Shown piece after piece: positions 10,443-17,332 of a stretch of DNA of 34,727 nucleotides (its first letter is position 1; every line of letters begins with the position of its first letter). A model generated the notes under the pieces. It saw nothing but the letters and a program-made list of their open reading frames with translations. It ran no database searches and was not told where the DNA came from. The position numbers and the translations under genes are program-made. Source of the DNA: a bacterium (GTDB lineage: Bacteria; Myxococcota_A; Bradymonadia; UBA7976; UBA1532); assembly GCA_030427205.1 (NCBI GenBank), contig JAUHXC010000074.1, positions 1-34,727 of the forward strand, read 5' to 3'.

Positions 10443-11505
10443 CGGCGGCCTCCTGTTCGCTCTGGGTGGGGTTGGCCTCGCACAGCGAGATGACCCGCTT
10501 GACGAGCTGGCGATAATCCTTCGAGCCCCGCGAATCGGGCGCATACTCGAAGATCGTCTTCTTGTGGCTCGGCGCCTCCTTGAGCCGGGTATTGACCCGG
10601 ATCGGCGGCAGGACACGATCCTTGAAGTACGACTTGAGCGTATTGACCGCCTCGACCGAGATGCGCGTGCGTACGTCGTAGAAGGTGGGCACCACACCGA
10701 GGATGCTCACCGGGTGCAGCAGCAGCTCGTTGACCTTCTTGAGCGTACGCAGAATCTGCTTCACGCCGACGAGCGACAGGTAGTCACACGACACCGGAAT
10801 CAGGATGTGATCGGCGTAGGTGAGCGCGTTCTGGTTGAGCACCGACAGGCTCGGGCCGCAGTCCATGATGACGAAGTCGTAGTTGGTGATGCCCGCCATG
10901 CGATTGGCGAGCACCTTGAACCGGTCTCGGGGCGTATTGACCAACCGCACTTCGGCCTGCGCCAAGCTGGTATTGCTCACCAACGCATCGAAGTTCTCCG
11001 ATACGTTGACGATGCAGTCCGCCGGGTGAACCCCTTCGACGAGCACATGATAGATCGTGCGCCGGGCGCTGAGACCGAGCGATACCGCCACGTTGCCCTG
11101 CGCGTCGAGATCGACGAGCAGAACGCGGTGACCCGCTTCGGCGAGGCCGGCGGAGAGGTTGACGCTCGTCGTCGTCTTGCCGGTTCCGCCCTTCTGGTTG
11201 AGCACGGCGATGCGCCGCATGCGCCGATGACGCCGGGTCACGGTGCTCATCTCGCGGCCCCGGCAGTCGGTCGAGCAGTAGTAGCGGACCTCACCGTCGA
11301 CCTGTGCCTGCTGATAGGCGTATTGCAGGTCGAACCGTGTCTGGCACACATCGCACGCCTTGCGTGACGCGCTCAGCAGGTGCTCTTCATGGCAGCGCTG
11401 GCTGCAGAAGTAGAACACCTGATCCGGTGTCCGCTGCACCTGATAGGCAAAACGCAACTCGAAGGTCGTTTCGCATACCGTGCAGTCGTGAATCGCGGCG
11501 GCCAT
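10423..11505 (-). CDS. ParA/Soj-family ATPase with tandem N-terminal Cys4 zinc fingers
   Basis: 360 residues from the ATG at 11505 (MAAAIHDCTVC). The open frame continues to a GTG at 11601, but a near-consensus promoter lies inside that extension, so 11505 is preferred. Residues 8-80 hold two copies of C-x2-C-x22-C-x3-C (CTVC...CSQRC and CDVC...CSTDC), the spacing of TRASH/YHS/MYM-like treble-clef fingers. Residues about 95-345 are a ParA ATPase: deviant Walker A KGGTGKTT, LLVDLDAQGN, and the Walker B region VIMDCGPSLSVLNQNAL. ParA proteins cycle ATP on DNA to position chromosomes, plasmids or protein assemblies. The fingers could bind metal, DNA or a protein partner. It overlaps the RHH gene by 20 bp, implying translational coupling. 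Confidence 0.9.
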   Translation of the reverse strand: MAAAIHDCTVCETTFELRFAYQVQRTPDQVFYFCSQRCHEEHLLSASRKACDVCQTRFDLQYAYQQAQVDGEVRYYCSTDCRGREMSTVTRRHRRMRRIAVLNQKGGTGKTTTSVNLSAGLAEAGHRVLLVDLDAQGNVAVSLGLSARRTIYHVLVEGVHPADCIVNVSENFDALVSNTSLAQAEVRLVNTPRDRFKVLANRMAGITNYDFVIMDCGPSLSVLNQNALTYADHILIPVSCDYLSLVGVKQILRTLKKVNELLLHPVSILGVVPTFYDVRTRISVEAVNTLKSYFKDRVLPPIRVNTRLKEAPSHKKTIFEYAPDSRGSKDYRQLVKRVISLCEANPTQSEQEAAVGRPGA

Positions 11506-11562
11506 GCACGCGCCCCCATCCTCGTGTACGGCGATGTACGACCACAGGCCGACCGCCTCCCG

Positions 11563-11578
11563 ACGCTTATAGAAGCGT
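11563..11578 (-). promoter_or_regulatory. Candidate operator overlapping the parA -10 element
   Basis: ACGCTT-ATAG-AAGCGT is a perfect 6-4-6 inverted repeat that covers the -10 hexamer at 11566-11571. A second small palindrome, GATCGATC (11580-11587), lies in the spacer. A repressor bound here would block RNA polymerase. The co-encoded RHH protein is the obvious candidate, by analogy with partition operons. Confidence 0.55.
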
Positions 11579-11594
11579 GGATCGATCGTGTCAA
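11566..11594 (-). promoter_or_regulatory. Near-consensus sigma-70-type promoter for the parA-RHH operon
   Basis: On the minus strand, TTGACA (11594-11589), a 17-nt spacer and TATAAG (11571-11566) match the housekeeping promoter in 11 of 12 positions. Transcription would start near 11559, leaving a leader of about 54 nt before the ATG at 11505. In such GC-rich DNA a match this good is unlikely to be random. Confidence 0.75.
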
Positions 11595-11655
11595 TGGTCA
11601 CGCGCGGCGAGATCTGCGCAAGATCCTGATTCGGCTACAGATCGCCGCCGCCCCG

Positions 11656-12717
11656 TCAGCCGAGCGGATCAGGATCGAGGAAACAGACGTCGACCTGCCC
11701 GTCCTCATCGGCCACCCGAACGATGATGTGGTCGTCACCGGCCGCCGCTCGGCGGGTCAGGGTCGCGTCACCGCGATCGGTGCGCCAGACCCGCCCGGCG
11801 AAGTGCTGCATGAGCCGGTCGACGACGTCCGGGTGTGGTAGCCCGTCCCGCCGACCGACGGAAAGAATCGCATGGGTCTGATCGGAGCCGACCCGCTCGA
11901 GCAGCTCGTCGCTGCTCGTATTCTGTCCACCATGATGGCCGGTGCGCAGGATGGCCACCGGGCGCAGTCGATCGAGCAGCCGTCGCTCGACCGCCTGGCC
12001 GGCGTCTCCCATCAACAATATGGACCGCCCGCGAAACGACAGCTCGATCACCAGTGAAGCATCGTTGTCTTCTTGGGCCGCGGGGTCGGCGAAGAGCAAG
12101 CGAACGGCGTGTCGGGCCACGCCGAAGTCCAAGGCGCGCGCCTGATCCAGCGTGCTCGGCGCAGCCGTCAACTCGGCCCCCGTGGCCAGTATGCGATCGG
12201 TCAGACGCCCCCAGGTCTGGTTGGCGGGTGGTCGGCCGCCGTGGATGACAGCCCGCGCGGGGTGGTGCTCCAGCACACGCGTCGCGCCGCCGTAGTGGTC
12301 CTTGTCGGGGTGGGTGATGACGAGCGCGTCGAGCGCGGCGCCGGGCAGCAGGCCGGCCCGTCTCATGAGCTCGAGGACGGCGCGCCCCCCGTCCGGCACA
12401 TGCGGGGCCACGGGGTGGCCGTCATCGCCGGCGTCGATCAGGATCTCGCCGGCGTCGACACCGATGACGCCGGGCGTTCGGACCCAGGTGGCGTCTCCGT
12501 GGCCGACGTCGATGAACGCCAACCACAGGTCGGGGCGCTCGGTGCCGGGGGTCGACTCGAGGAAGCCGGCGCGCATGGACTCGGAGCAGACAGCGGACGG
12601 CGGCCCCAACGGCGGCAAGCCGAGGTCGATGCAGCTCATGCCCAACAGCCCGACAGATATGGCGAACAGCGACAGGCCGCGCACGCGACGCCGGGGTGGA
12701 TAGAGCGCGATCGTCAC
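11656..12717 (-). CDS. ComEC/Rec2-like metallo-beta-lactamase-fold lipoprotein
   Basis: 353 residues from the GTG at 12717, which overlaps the upstream stop by 4 nt (GTGA). After an Arg-rich start comes a hydrophobic stretch ending in LLGMSC, a plausible lipobox with Cys29. The metallo-beta-lactamase fold follows: FIDVGHGDATW, LIDAGDDG, ITHPDKDHYGG (the HxxxDH metal site near residue 135), LLMGDAG, and RTGHHGGQNTSS then AILSVGRRDGLPHP. The ordering matches the hydrolase domain of ComEC/Rec2 relatives, several of which are nucleases or phosphodiesterases, without the ComEC membrane channel. It likely acts outside the inner membrane. Coupling to the lamin-tail protein echoes known bacterial fusions of lamin-tail domains with metallo-hydrolases. 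Confidence 0.85.
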   Translation of the reverse strand: MTIALYPPRRRVRGLSLFAISVGLLGMSCIDLGLPPLGPPSAVCSESMRAGFLESTPGTERPDLWLAFIDVGHGDATWVRTPGVIGVDAGEILIDAGDDGHPVAPHVPDGGRAVLELMRRAGLLPGAALDALVITHPDKDHYGGATRVLEHHPARAVIHGGRPPANQTWGRLTDRILATGAELTAAPSTLDQARALDFGVARHAVRLLFADPAAQEDNDASLVIELSFRGRSILLMGDAGQAVERRLLDRLRPVAILRTGHHGGQNTSSDELLERVGSDQTHAILSVGRRDGLPHPDVVDRLMQHFAGRVWRTDRGDATLTRRAAAGDDHIIVRVADEDGQVDVCFLDPDPLG

Positions 12718-14678
12718 GGTGAGTCCGGGATGTCGAAGAACGGTGAACCGTCGGTGCGCAGACCGGGAGACGCCGGCAGTTCGGAGAGCATGTCGTGCGG
12801 TTGCCACTCGGCATCGGGCGCGCCGTCGGTTTGGCGGACCCGGCTGATCCCCTCCTGCGCTGCCCCGCGGGGCACCTCCGCCGACCAATGGGTCTCACCG
12901 ACCCGCAGCTCGACGACGATGGCCGACTCATTGGGCAGCGCCCAGCGCTCGACCCGCCCGACGATGTCCTCCACACCGCCCAGCCAGTCGCCTCTGTCGG
13001 CGAAGATCGCCAGTGGCCCGGGCGGCAGGCACCCGCTCACGAACTCGACCCGTCGGACCAACTCGCCGTCGGCCTGACTGCTCCAGAGCGACACACCGGC
13101 CAACGCGACCGGTTCTGCCGTCGGGTTGACCAGCTCGACGAATTCGTCGGTCTCACCGTCTCGTGCGCCGTCGACCAGGATCTCGTTGATGACGAGCCGC
13201 GATGGATTCGCCGGCGTGCACACCGGCAGCGGCGGTCGTTCGATCGGCGCGCACCCATCGACCAGAAACGGGCTGCCGTCGACGCAACGGCCCGGCGAGC
13301 TCGGGGCCGGTGCCAGGGCGTCGTGCAATCTCCACTCATCGCCGAGCAGATCCGGCTCGCGATTCAGGCTGACCCCCTCGACGATGGCGAGCCCGGCGGG
13401 GTCGAACCGATCGAGCGGCTCTTCTGAGGGCCCCAACAGGACGATGGGGTTCCGACTCTCGTTGCCGAGGGCCAGCCGCGCGTCCTCGACGACCGGCGGG
13501 ATCTCGGGCGGCGGGTCGAAGGCCCAGTCGTCGATGTCGGGTCGCAGGACCATGACCCCGCCCGCCGGCAGGCATCCATCGGCGAACCGAACGCGCACGT
13601 CCAGCGCACCGTCCGGCGACTGGACCGCCAGGGCCACCTCGGCCAGGCGGCGCGCCGTGGGCCCGAAGTTGACGATCTCGACGAACTCGTCGGCTTCGGT
13701 TCGCGGCGTGAGTCCATCGATGAGGATCTCGTTGAGTCGCAGGTCACCCGGCGCGGGCGACGGGCAGTCGAATACCGGCCCGGGCGCATCTCCCGCGTCG
13801 AACGCTGCGTCGTGGGGACCATCGAGCCCGCCATCGCGAGCGGCCACCCATCCGCCATCGCCCGCCAGACCGCCATCGGCGGCGATCTCCGGCGCCGGGC
13901 ATCCGTCCTCATAGCGTCCGCCCGTCGGGCACCGTCCCGGAGAGGCCAGCGAGGCGCTCGGATCGATCGCGGTGTGCAGCCGTGGCTCGCCCACCCGATC
14001 GGGCCATCGATTGAGGCTGACGCCCGCCTCGATGGTATCACCGGCGCCCTCGAAGCGGTCGAGGACGGTCTCACCCCGGACCAGCCGGAAGTCGAAGTCG
14101 CCGCTGTTGGCGAACCCGAAGCTGCGCACCTCGGCCTCGATGGCCGGCGTCGCCTGAGATGACTCGATCCAGTCGCTGCGCCGACCGAATACGGCCAGCG
14201 CTGCACCGCTCGGCAGGCAACCCGTGGTGAACTCGACCCGACGCACCTGGTCGGCCCCACGGTTGGAGGTCAATGTCACGCCGCCGAGCGCGAGGGCGTC
14301 GTCGGCGACGTTGACCAGCTCGACGAACTCGCCGTCCTCGGTCGGTTCGCCGTCGAGCATGACCTCGTTGATGACCAGCTCTCCCGGCTCGGGCGCTCGG
14401 CAGGCGGCGCTGCCGCCCGCAGGGTCTCCATCACGCCCGAAGCCGGCGTCCGGCCCATCCACCCACTGGTCGCCCGCCGGATCTTCGAAGCCGCCATCGG
14501 GCCCACGCAAGCAGGTGCAGAGACCATGGGCTGCGCAGATCGCGAGGGCGCCGGTCGGGCAGGCCCGCTCACAGACCTCACCGGTCTCGCATACGCTGCC
14601 GCAGCCGAGCGCGATGGCCGCTGCCCAGACGAGCCATGGAGACCGACCACCCTCCACTTTGCGTACCGAGGCCCTCAT
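12714..14678 (-). CDS. Lipoprotein with three lamin-tail (LTD) domains
   Basis: 654 residues from the ATG at 14678, overlapping the upstream stop by 4 nt (ATGA). A signal peptide ends in AAAIALGC (Cys26, lipobox-like). A Cys-rich linker follows (CETGEVCERACPTG). Three homologous blocks begin with LVINEVMLDG, LRLNEILIDG and LVINEILVDG. Each continues with EFVEL/IVN, an LxxVxL strand, a GCLPxG segment, and closes in GVSLNR or GISRVR and SPGRC-like motifs. That is the immunoglobulin-like lamin-tail domain. In bacteria such domains often sit on extracellular proteins next to or fused with hydrolases and are thought to bind DNA or surfaces. Acidic Gly/Asp-rich linkers (DGGLAGDGG) separate the blocks. 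It may present or tether the downstream metallo-hydrolase; this is inferred. Confidence 0.85.
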   Translation of the reverse strand: MRASVRKVEGGRSPWLVWAAAIALGCGSVCETGEVCERACPTGALAICAAHGLCTCLRGPDGGFEDPAGDQWVDGPDAGFGRDGDPAGGSAACRAPEPGELVINEVMLDGEPTEDGEFVELVNVADDALALGGVTLTSNRGADQVRRVEFTTGCLPSGAALAVFGRRSDWIESSQATPAIEAEVRSFGFANSGDFDFRLVRGETVLDRFEGAGDTIEAGVSLNRWPDRVGEPRLHTAIDPSASLASPGRCPTGGRYEDGCPAPEIAADGGLAGDGGWVAARDGGLDGPHDAAFDAGDAPGPVFDCPSPAPGDLRLNEILIDGLTPRTEADEFVEIVNFGPTARRLAEVALAVQSPDGALDVRVRFADGCLPAGGVMVLRPDIDDWAFDPPPEIPPVVEDARLALGNESRNPIVLLGPSEEPLDRFDPAGLAIVEGVSLNREPDLLGDEWRLHDALAPAPSSPGRCVDGSPFLVDGCAPIERPPLPVCTPANPSRLVINEILVDGARDGETDEFVELVNPTAEPVALAGVSLWSSQADGELVRRVEFVSGCLPPGPLAIFADRGDWLGGVEDIVGRVERWALPNESAIVVELRVGETHWSAEVPRGAAQEGISRVRQTDGAPDAEWQPHDMLSELPASPGLRTDGSPFFDIPDSP

Positions 14679-15271
14679 CGACGCACCGCCCGCGCAAAGC
14701 GGCCACCGGTCAACCCATCCAAGAGGGCGGCCTGTTCGGCGACGAGCAGCGCGGCTGCGTGGCTCGCTGCGGCATCTCCTGCCGCCAACGCTTCGGCTCG
14801 GGCCATACGCGCCTTTTCCAGCGCAAACCAGGACCGGGTCACAGCTTCGAGCAACTCACGCCGAGCGGCGGCCGCCTTGCGCACCTCCTGAAGGGCCGCG
14901 AGTTCGGCCCGCCCACCCAGCAACGCCCCCGGATGCCATACGAGCTCGCCCTGCAACCGCAGGCGCTCGCCGCGGGTATCGACGGCCGCCACGTCGCCCA
15001 TCCAGCGGGCGTCGGCCAGTCGCACGGTCGTTCGCCCGTCGCGATCGCCGTCGTGCACCACCCGGATCCGCAGCTCGGGCATGGCATCCGCCCAGCGCAT
15101 CCGGCCGAGGTGGCCCAGTACGCGCTCGGCCTCCAGACCGGCGTGTTCGAGGGCCAGGCGCTGCACCGCCTCGACGGTCAAAGCAGGCCGCGGCTCGGGG
15201 TTCTCGGCGAGCGCTGGCGGCGAGCCGCCAAACACCATCGCGGCCGCGAGCATCAACGCGCCGCCGCTCAT
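14675..15271 (-). CDS. Small exported TolC-like helical protein
   Basis: 198 residues from the ATG at 15271, overlapping the previous stop by 4 nt (ATGA). A signal peptide (MSGGALMLAAAMVFGGSPPALA) has an ALA cleavage site. The mature start, ALTVEAVQRLALEHAGLEAE, matches the opening helix of outer-membrane efflux proteins. It is followed by a strand pair (AMPELRIRVVHDGD), another strand (GELVWHPGALLGG) and long Ala-rich helices (RRELLEAVTRSWFALEKARM). Full TolC proteins are over 400 residues, so this is about half of one and may oligomerise differently or work with the preceding small protein. An efflux role is not shown, since no inner-membrane pump or adaptor is nearby. Confidence 0.6.
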   Translation of the reverse strand: MSGGALMLAAAMVFGGSPPALAENPEPRPALTVEAVQRLALEHAGLEAERVLGHLGRMRWADAMPELRIRVVHDGDRDGRTTVRLADARWMGDVAAVDTRGERLRLQGELVWHPGALLGGRAELAALQEVRKAAAARRELLEAVTRSWFALEKARMARAEALAAGDAAASHAAALLVAEQAALLDGLTGGRFARAVRR

Positions 15272-15906
15272 GGCTGCACCGTCGTGCAGGCGTCCGTCGG
15301 CGCCGACGGCTCGAGCCTCAGCAGGGCGCAAGCCTCCTTCAACTCCAGGTGCAGTCGGCGTCGTTCGTCGGGCGCGCGTGCTCCGCGGAGACGCCCGCGC
15401 GCCGCGAACACGCGCATCACGCTGCGCCGGACATGCCCATGGCCGGGTGACGCCCGCCCCTGCCGTCCGTCGGGCGGGTCGCTGTCGGATGCGCCGGGCT
15501 CGACCGCAAAGACGGCGGAACGCTCGATGGGCTCGATGGCGCGCTCATCTGTCGCCGAGGTCTCGGGATCGGGGCGACCCGAGTCGAAGGGGACGCCAAG
15601 AGTCGGCGCCGCCGGTTCGGCGAAGGCGTCCTCGTCCGGGGGTCGACCATCGCGGACCGACTCCGCGGGCCCGACCGTACGGCCGATCGCCCATTCGAGC
15701 GCCAACGTGAAGCCGATGTCGAGGGGCTGCACCCGCGTCTCACCGGCGAGCCCGGCTTGCAGGTCATGGCGCGCGACGGCCGACCAGCCGGACAGCCGGA
15801 CAGCCGGCAGCCAACCGGCAGCCATCGGATTCGAGCAGGCGCCGTTCGCGGGCAGGGCGCAGAGCACGCACGACGCGACGATCAGGACGAGAGACGAGCA
15901 GGGCAT
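15268..15906 (-). CDS. Small exported protein, first gene of the lamin-tail operon
   Basis: 212 residues from the ATG at 15906, 5 nt after GGAGGT. A signal peptide (MPCSSLVLIVASCVLCALPANGA) precedes a short strand-rich part (WLPAVRLSGWSAVARHD, LDIGFTLALEWAIG) that resembles outer-membrane barrel strands. A long low-complexity acidic and Pro-rich middle follows (residues about 75-145), then a basic helix (RRSVMRVFAARGRLRGARA). The strand-then-helix order recalls part of a TolC protomer, so this and the next gene may be two pieces of a divergent TolC-like protein; that is speculative. No family is recognised with confidence. It is translationally coupled to the next gene (ATGA). Confidence 0.6.
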   Translation of the reverse strand: MPCSSLVLIVASCVLCALPANGACSNPMAAGWLPAVRLSGWSAVARHDLQAGLAGETRVQPLDIGFTLALEWAIGRTVGPAESVRDGRPPDEDAFAEPAAPTLGVPFDSGRPDPETSATDERAIEPIERSAVFAVEPGASDSDPPDGRQGRASPGHGHVRRSVMRVFAARGRLRGARAPDERRRLHLELKEACALLRLEPSAPTDACTTVQP

Positions 15907-15910
15907 CGGG

Positions 15911-15930
15911 ACCTCCAAGGTTGTGGAGGT
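15911..15930 (-). promoter_or_regulatory. Hairpin that would mask the Shine-Dalgarno sequence of the lamin-tail operon
   Basis: ACCTCCA and TGGAGGT form a perfect 7-bp inverted repeat with a 6-nt loop. In the minus-strand mRNA the second arm is the Shine-Dalgarno sequence (GGAGGT) of the gene starting at 15906. Folding would sequester it, so translation of the first gene, and of the three coupled genes behind it, could depend on melting this stem. Confidence 0.55.
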
Positions 15931-16007
15931 CACGCACAGCAACGGTCGGGCCAGCGTCAGAATCGAGTGAAAACAGAGACTTGAGGCCCGGCGGGGCGCC
16001 GCGCGGT

Positions 16008-16031
16008 GTCCAGATCGTCCAGATCCTGGAC
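16008..16031. promoter_or_regulatory. GTCCAGATC repeat with inverted arm between tonB and the lamin-tail operon
   Basis: GTCCAGATC occurs twice in tandem (16008-16016, 16017-16025), and the second copy is followed by CTGGAC. This makes GTCCAG-ATC-CTGGAC a perfect inverted repeat (16017-16031). It lies 37 nt past the tonB stop and about 100 nt upstream of the start at 15906. It could be an operator for the downstream operon or part of a tonB terminator. Confidence 0.4.
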
Positions 16032-16067
16032 GCCTTGGACGGCGCTTCGATCACGTCGGCTCGGGCG

Positions 16068-16904
16068 TCAGTCGTCGGTCAGGATGAAGTCGACCGTCTC
16101 ACGCTTGGAGGAGCGTACGGGCTTGCCGCCGAACGTCGCCGGCGTATACTTCCAGCGCCGTGCGGCCCGCTCGGCGGCCGCCCCGAAGCCGAAGCCCGGA
16201 TCCTTGATCACCTTCACCTCGACCACGTCGCCGCTCTCGTCGATGGTGACGATGAGAATGACCGTGCCTTCGGCCCCGGCGCGTTCGGCGGCCACCGGAT
16301 AGGCGGGCTTGAGGTTCTTGATGCGCTTGGCTTTGGTGCGCTTGGGCGGCTTCGGCGGCGCAGGCGCCGGCTTCTCGGCCGCGGGTTCGACCGGCGTCGC
16401 CGCCTCGGTCACCGCGTCGCGTGCGGTGCGCCCGACCTCGCCCATCGCTGTATTGCCCACCTGAAAGGCCGGCCCCTTCCCGCCCTTCACCGTGCTGCCC
16501 AGGGTGAGCCCGGTCTGCAGCGGCACCGGCTTCTTCGGCTTGGGCTTCGGCGGCTCCGGCTTTTCGGGCGGCGGCTTGGGCTTCGGCTTCGGCTTCGGCT
16601 TCGGCTTCGGCTTGGGTTCGGGCTTGGGCTCCGGCTTTGGTTCGGGCTTGGGCTCCGGCTTCGGTTCGGGCTTGGGCTCCGGCTCGGGCGGTGGTGGCGG
16701 CGGCTCGGGCGGCGGCGGAGCCGGCGGAGGGGGCTCGACGATGTTGATCTGCACCACCGAGGCCTTGCGCATGCCGTCGTCCGGCGGCTCGAAGCTATGC
16801 GCCGCGTAGAGCCCGCCGCCCTGCAAGGCTGCGGCGAGGATCGCGCCGATCCCCAGCACCGCGAGGCGTCGTCCCTTCTCGGGCTCGTCCTGAAGCGCGT
16901 ACAC
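16068..16904 (-). CDS. tonB: TonB-family energy transducer
   Basis: 278 residues from the GTG at 16904, 4 nt after the exbD stop. One N-terminal membrane anchor (about residues 14-32) follows a short cytoplasmic stretch. Residues about 57-115 are the periplasm-spanning Pro-Glu/Pro-Lys linker. The C-terminal TonB domain (about 190-278) shows LKPAYPVAAERAGAEGTV, IDESGDVVEVKV and ARRWKYTPATFGGKPV. TonB carries proton-motive energy from ExbB/ExbD to outer-membrane receptors. It is the third gene of the exbB-exbD-tonB operon. No TonB-dependent receptor is in the window, so the substrate is unknown; gliding or envelope-energisation roles, known for some Myxococcota TonB/Tol paralogues, are also possible. 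Confidence 0.92.
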   Translation of the reverse strand: MYALQDEPEKGRRLAVLGIGAILAAALQGGGLYAAHSFEPPDDGMRKASVVQINIVEPPPPAPPPPEPPPPPPEPEPKPEPKPEPKPEPKPEPKPEPKPKPKPKPKPKPKPPPEKPEPPKPKPKKPVPLQTGLTLGSTVKGGKGPAFQVGNTAMGEVGRTARDAVTEAATPVEPAAEKPAPAPPKPPKRTKAKRIKNLKPAYPVAAERAGAEGTVILIVTIDESGDVVEVKVIKDPGFGFGAAAERAARRWKYTPATFGGKPVRSSKRETVDFILTDD

Positions 16905-16908
16905 CGAT

Positions 16909-17331
16909 TCAGCCCTTCTTGTACGGCTCGATGTTGATCGCGAACTTCATCACCCCGTTCTGGCGCACCAGATCGATGATGCGCACCACCTTGCCGTGGG
17001 GCGTCGCCTTGTCGGCGGCGATGATCGCCTGAGCGTCTTTGTCGGCCTTCGACACGGCGATGCACTTCGCGGCGATGGCCTCTTCGTTGGCTGGCTCGCC
17101 GTTGAGGAACAACGTCCCGTCGGGCGCGATCACGATGGACAGCGTCGTATCCATCGCGTCGCCGCCGGTCGCGGCCTTGGGCAGATCGACCTCGATGCTG
17201 GGTTTGACGATGTAGGTCGAGGCCACCATGAAGATGATGAGGAGCACCAACATGATGTCGACGAGCGGGGTCACGTTGATCCCGAAGACGCCCTCGTCGT
17301 CGTCGCCTCCGAAGCTCGCGCCGCCGGCCAT
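16909..17331 (-). CDS. exbD: ExbD/TolR-family proton-channel subunit
   Basis: 140 residues from the ATG at 17331, 1 nt after the exbB stop, with AAGGGAG as the ribosome-binding site inside the end of exbB. A short acidic Gly-rich N-terminus leads into one membrane helix, NVTPLVDIMLVLLIIFMV, in which Asp25 is the conserved protonatable residue. The periplasmic domain follows (VDLPKAATGG...LSIVIAPDGTLFLNGE). It forms the proton-conducting complex with ExbB and drives TonB. Length is normal for the family. Confidence 0.94.
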   Translation of the reverse strand: MAGGASFGGDDDEGVFGINVTPLVDIMLVLLIIFMVASTYIVKPSIEVDLPKAATGGDAMDTTLSIVIAPDGTLFLNGEPANEEAIAAKCIAVSKADKDAQAIIAADKATPHGKVVRIIDLVRQNGVMKFAINIEPYKKG

Positions 17332-17332
17332 C

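Noticed and set aside
11506..11601. N-terminal extension of the ParA-like protein starting at GTG 11601
   Set aside because: The near-consensus promoter lies within it and predicts a transcript start near 11559, downstream of that codon; there is no Shine-Dalgarno sequence.
16560..16700. Non-coding repeat array
   Set aside because: It encodes the Pro-Lys/Pro-Glu linker of TonB, a normal family feature.
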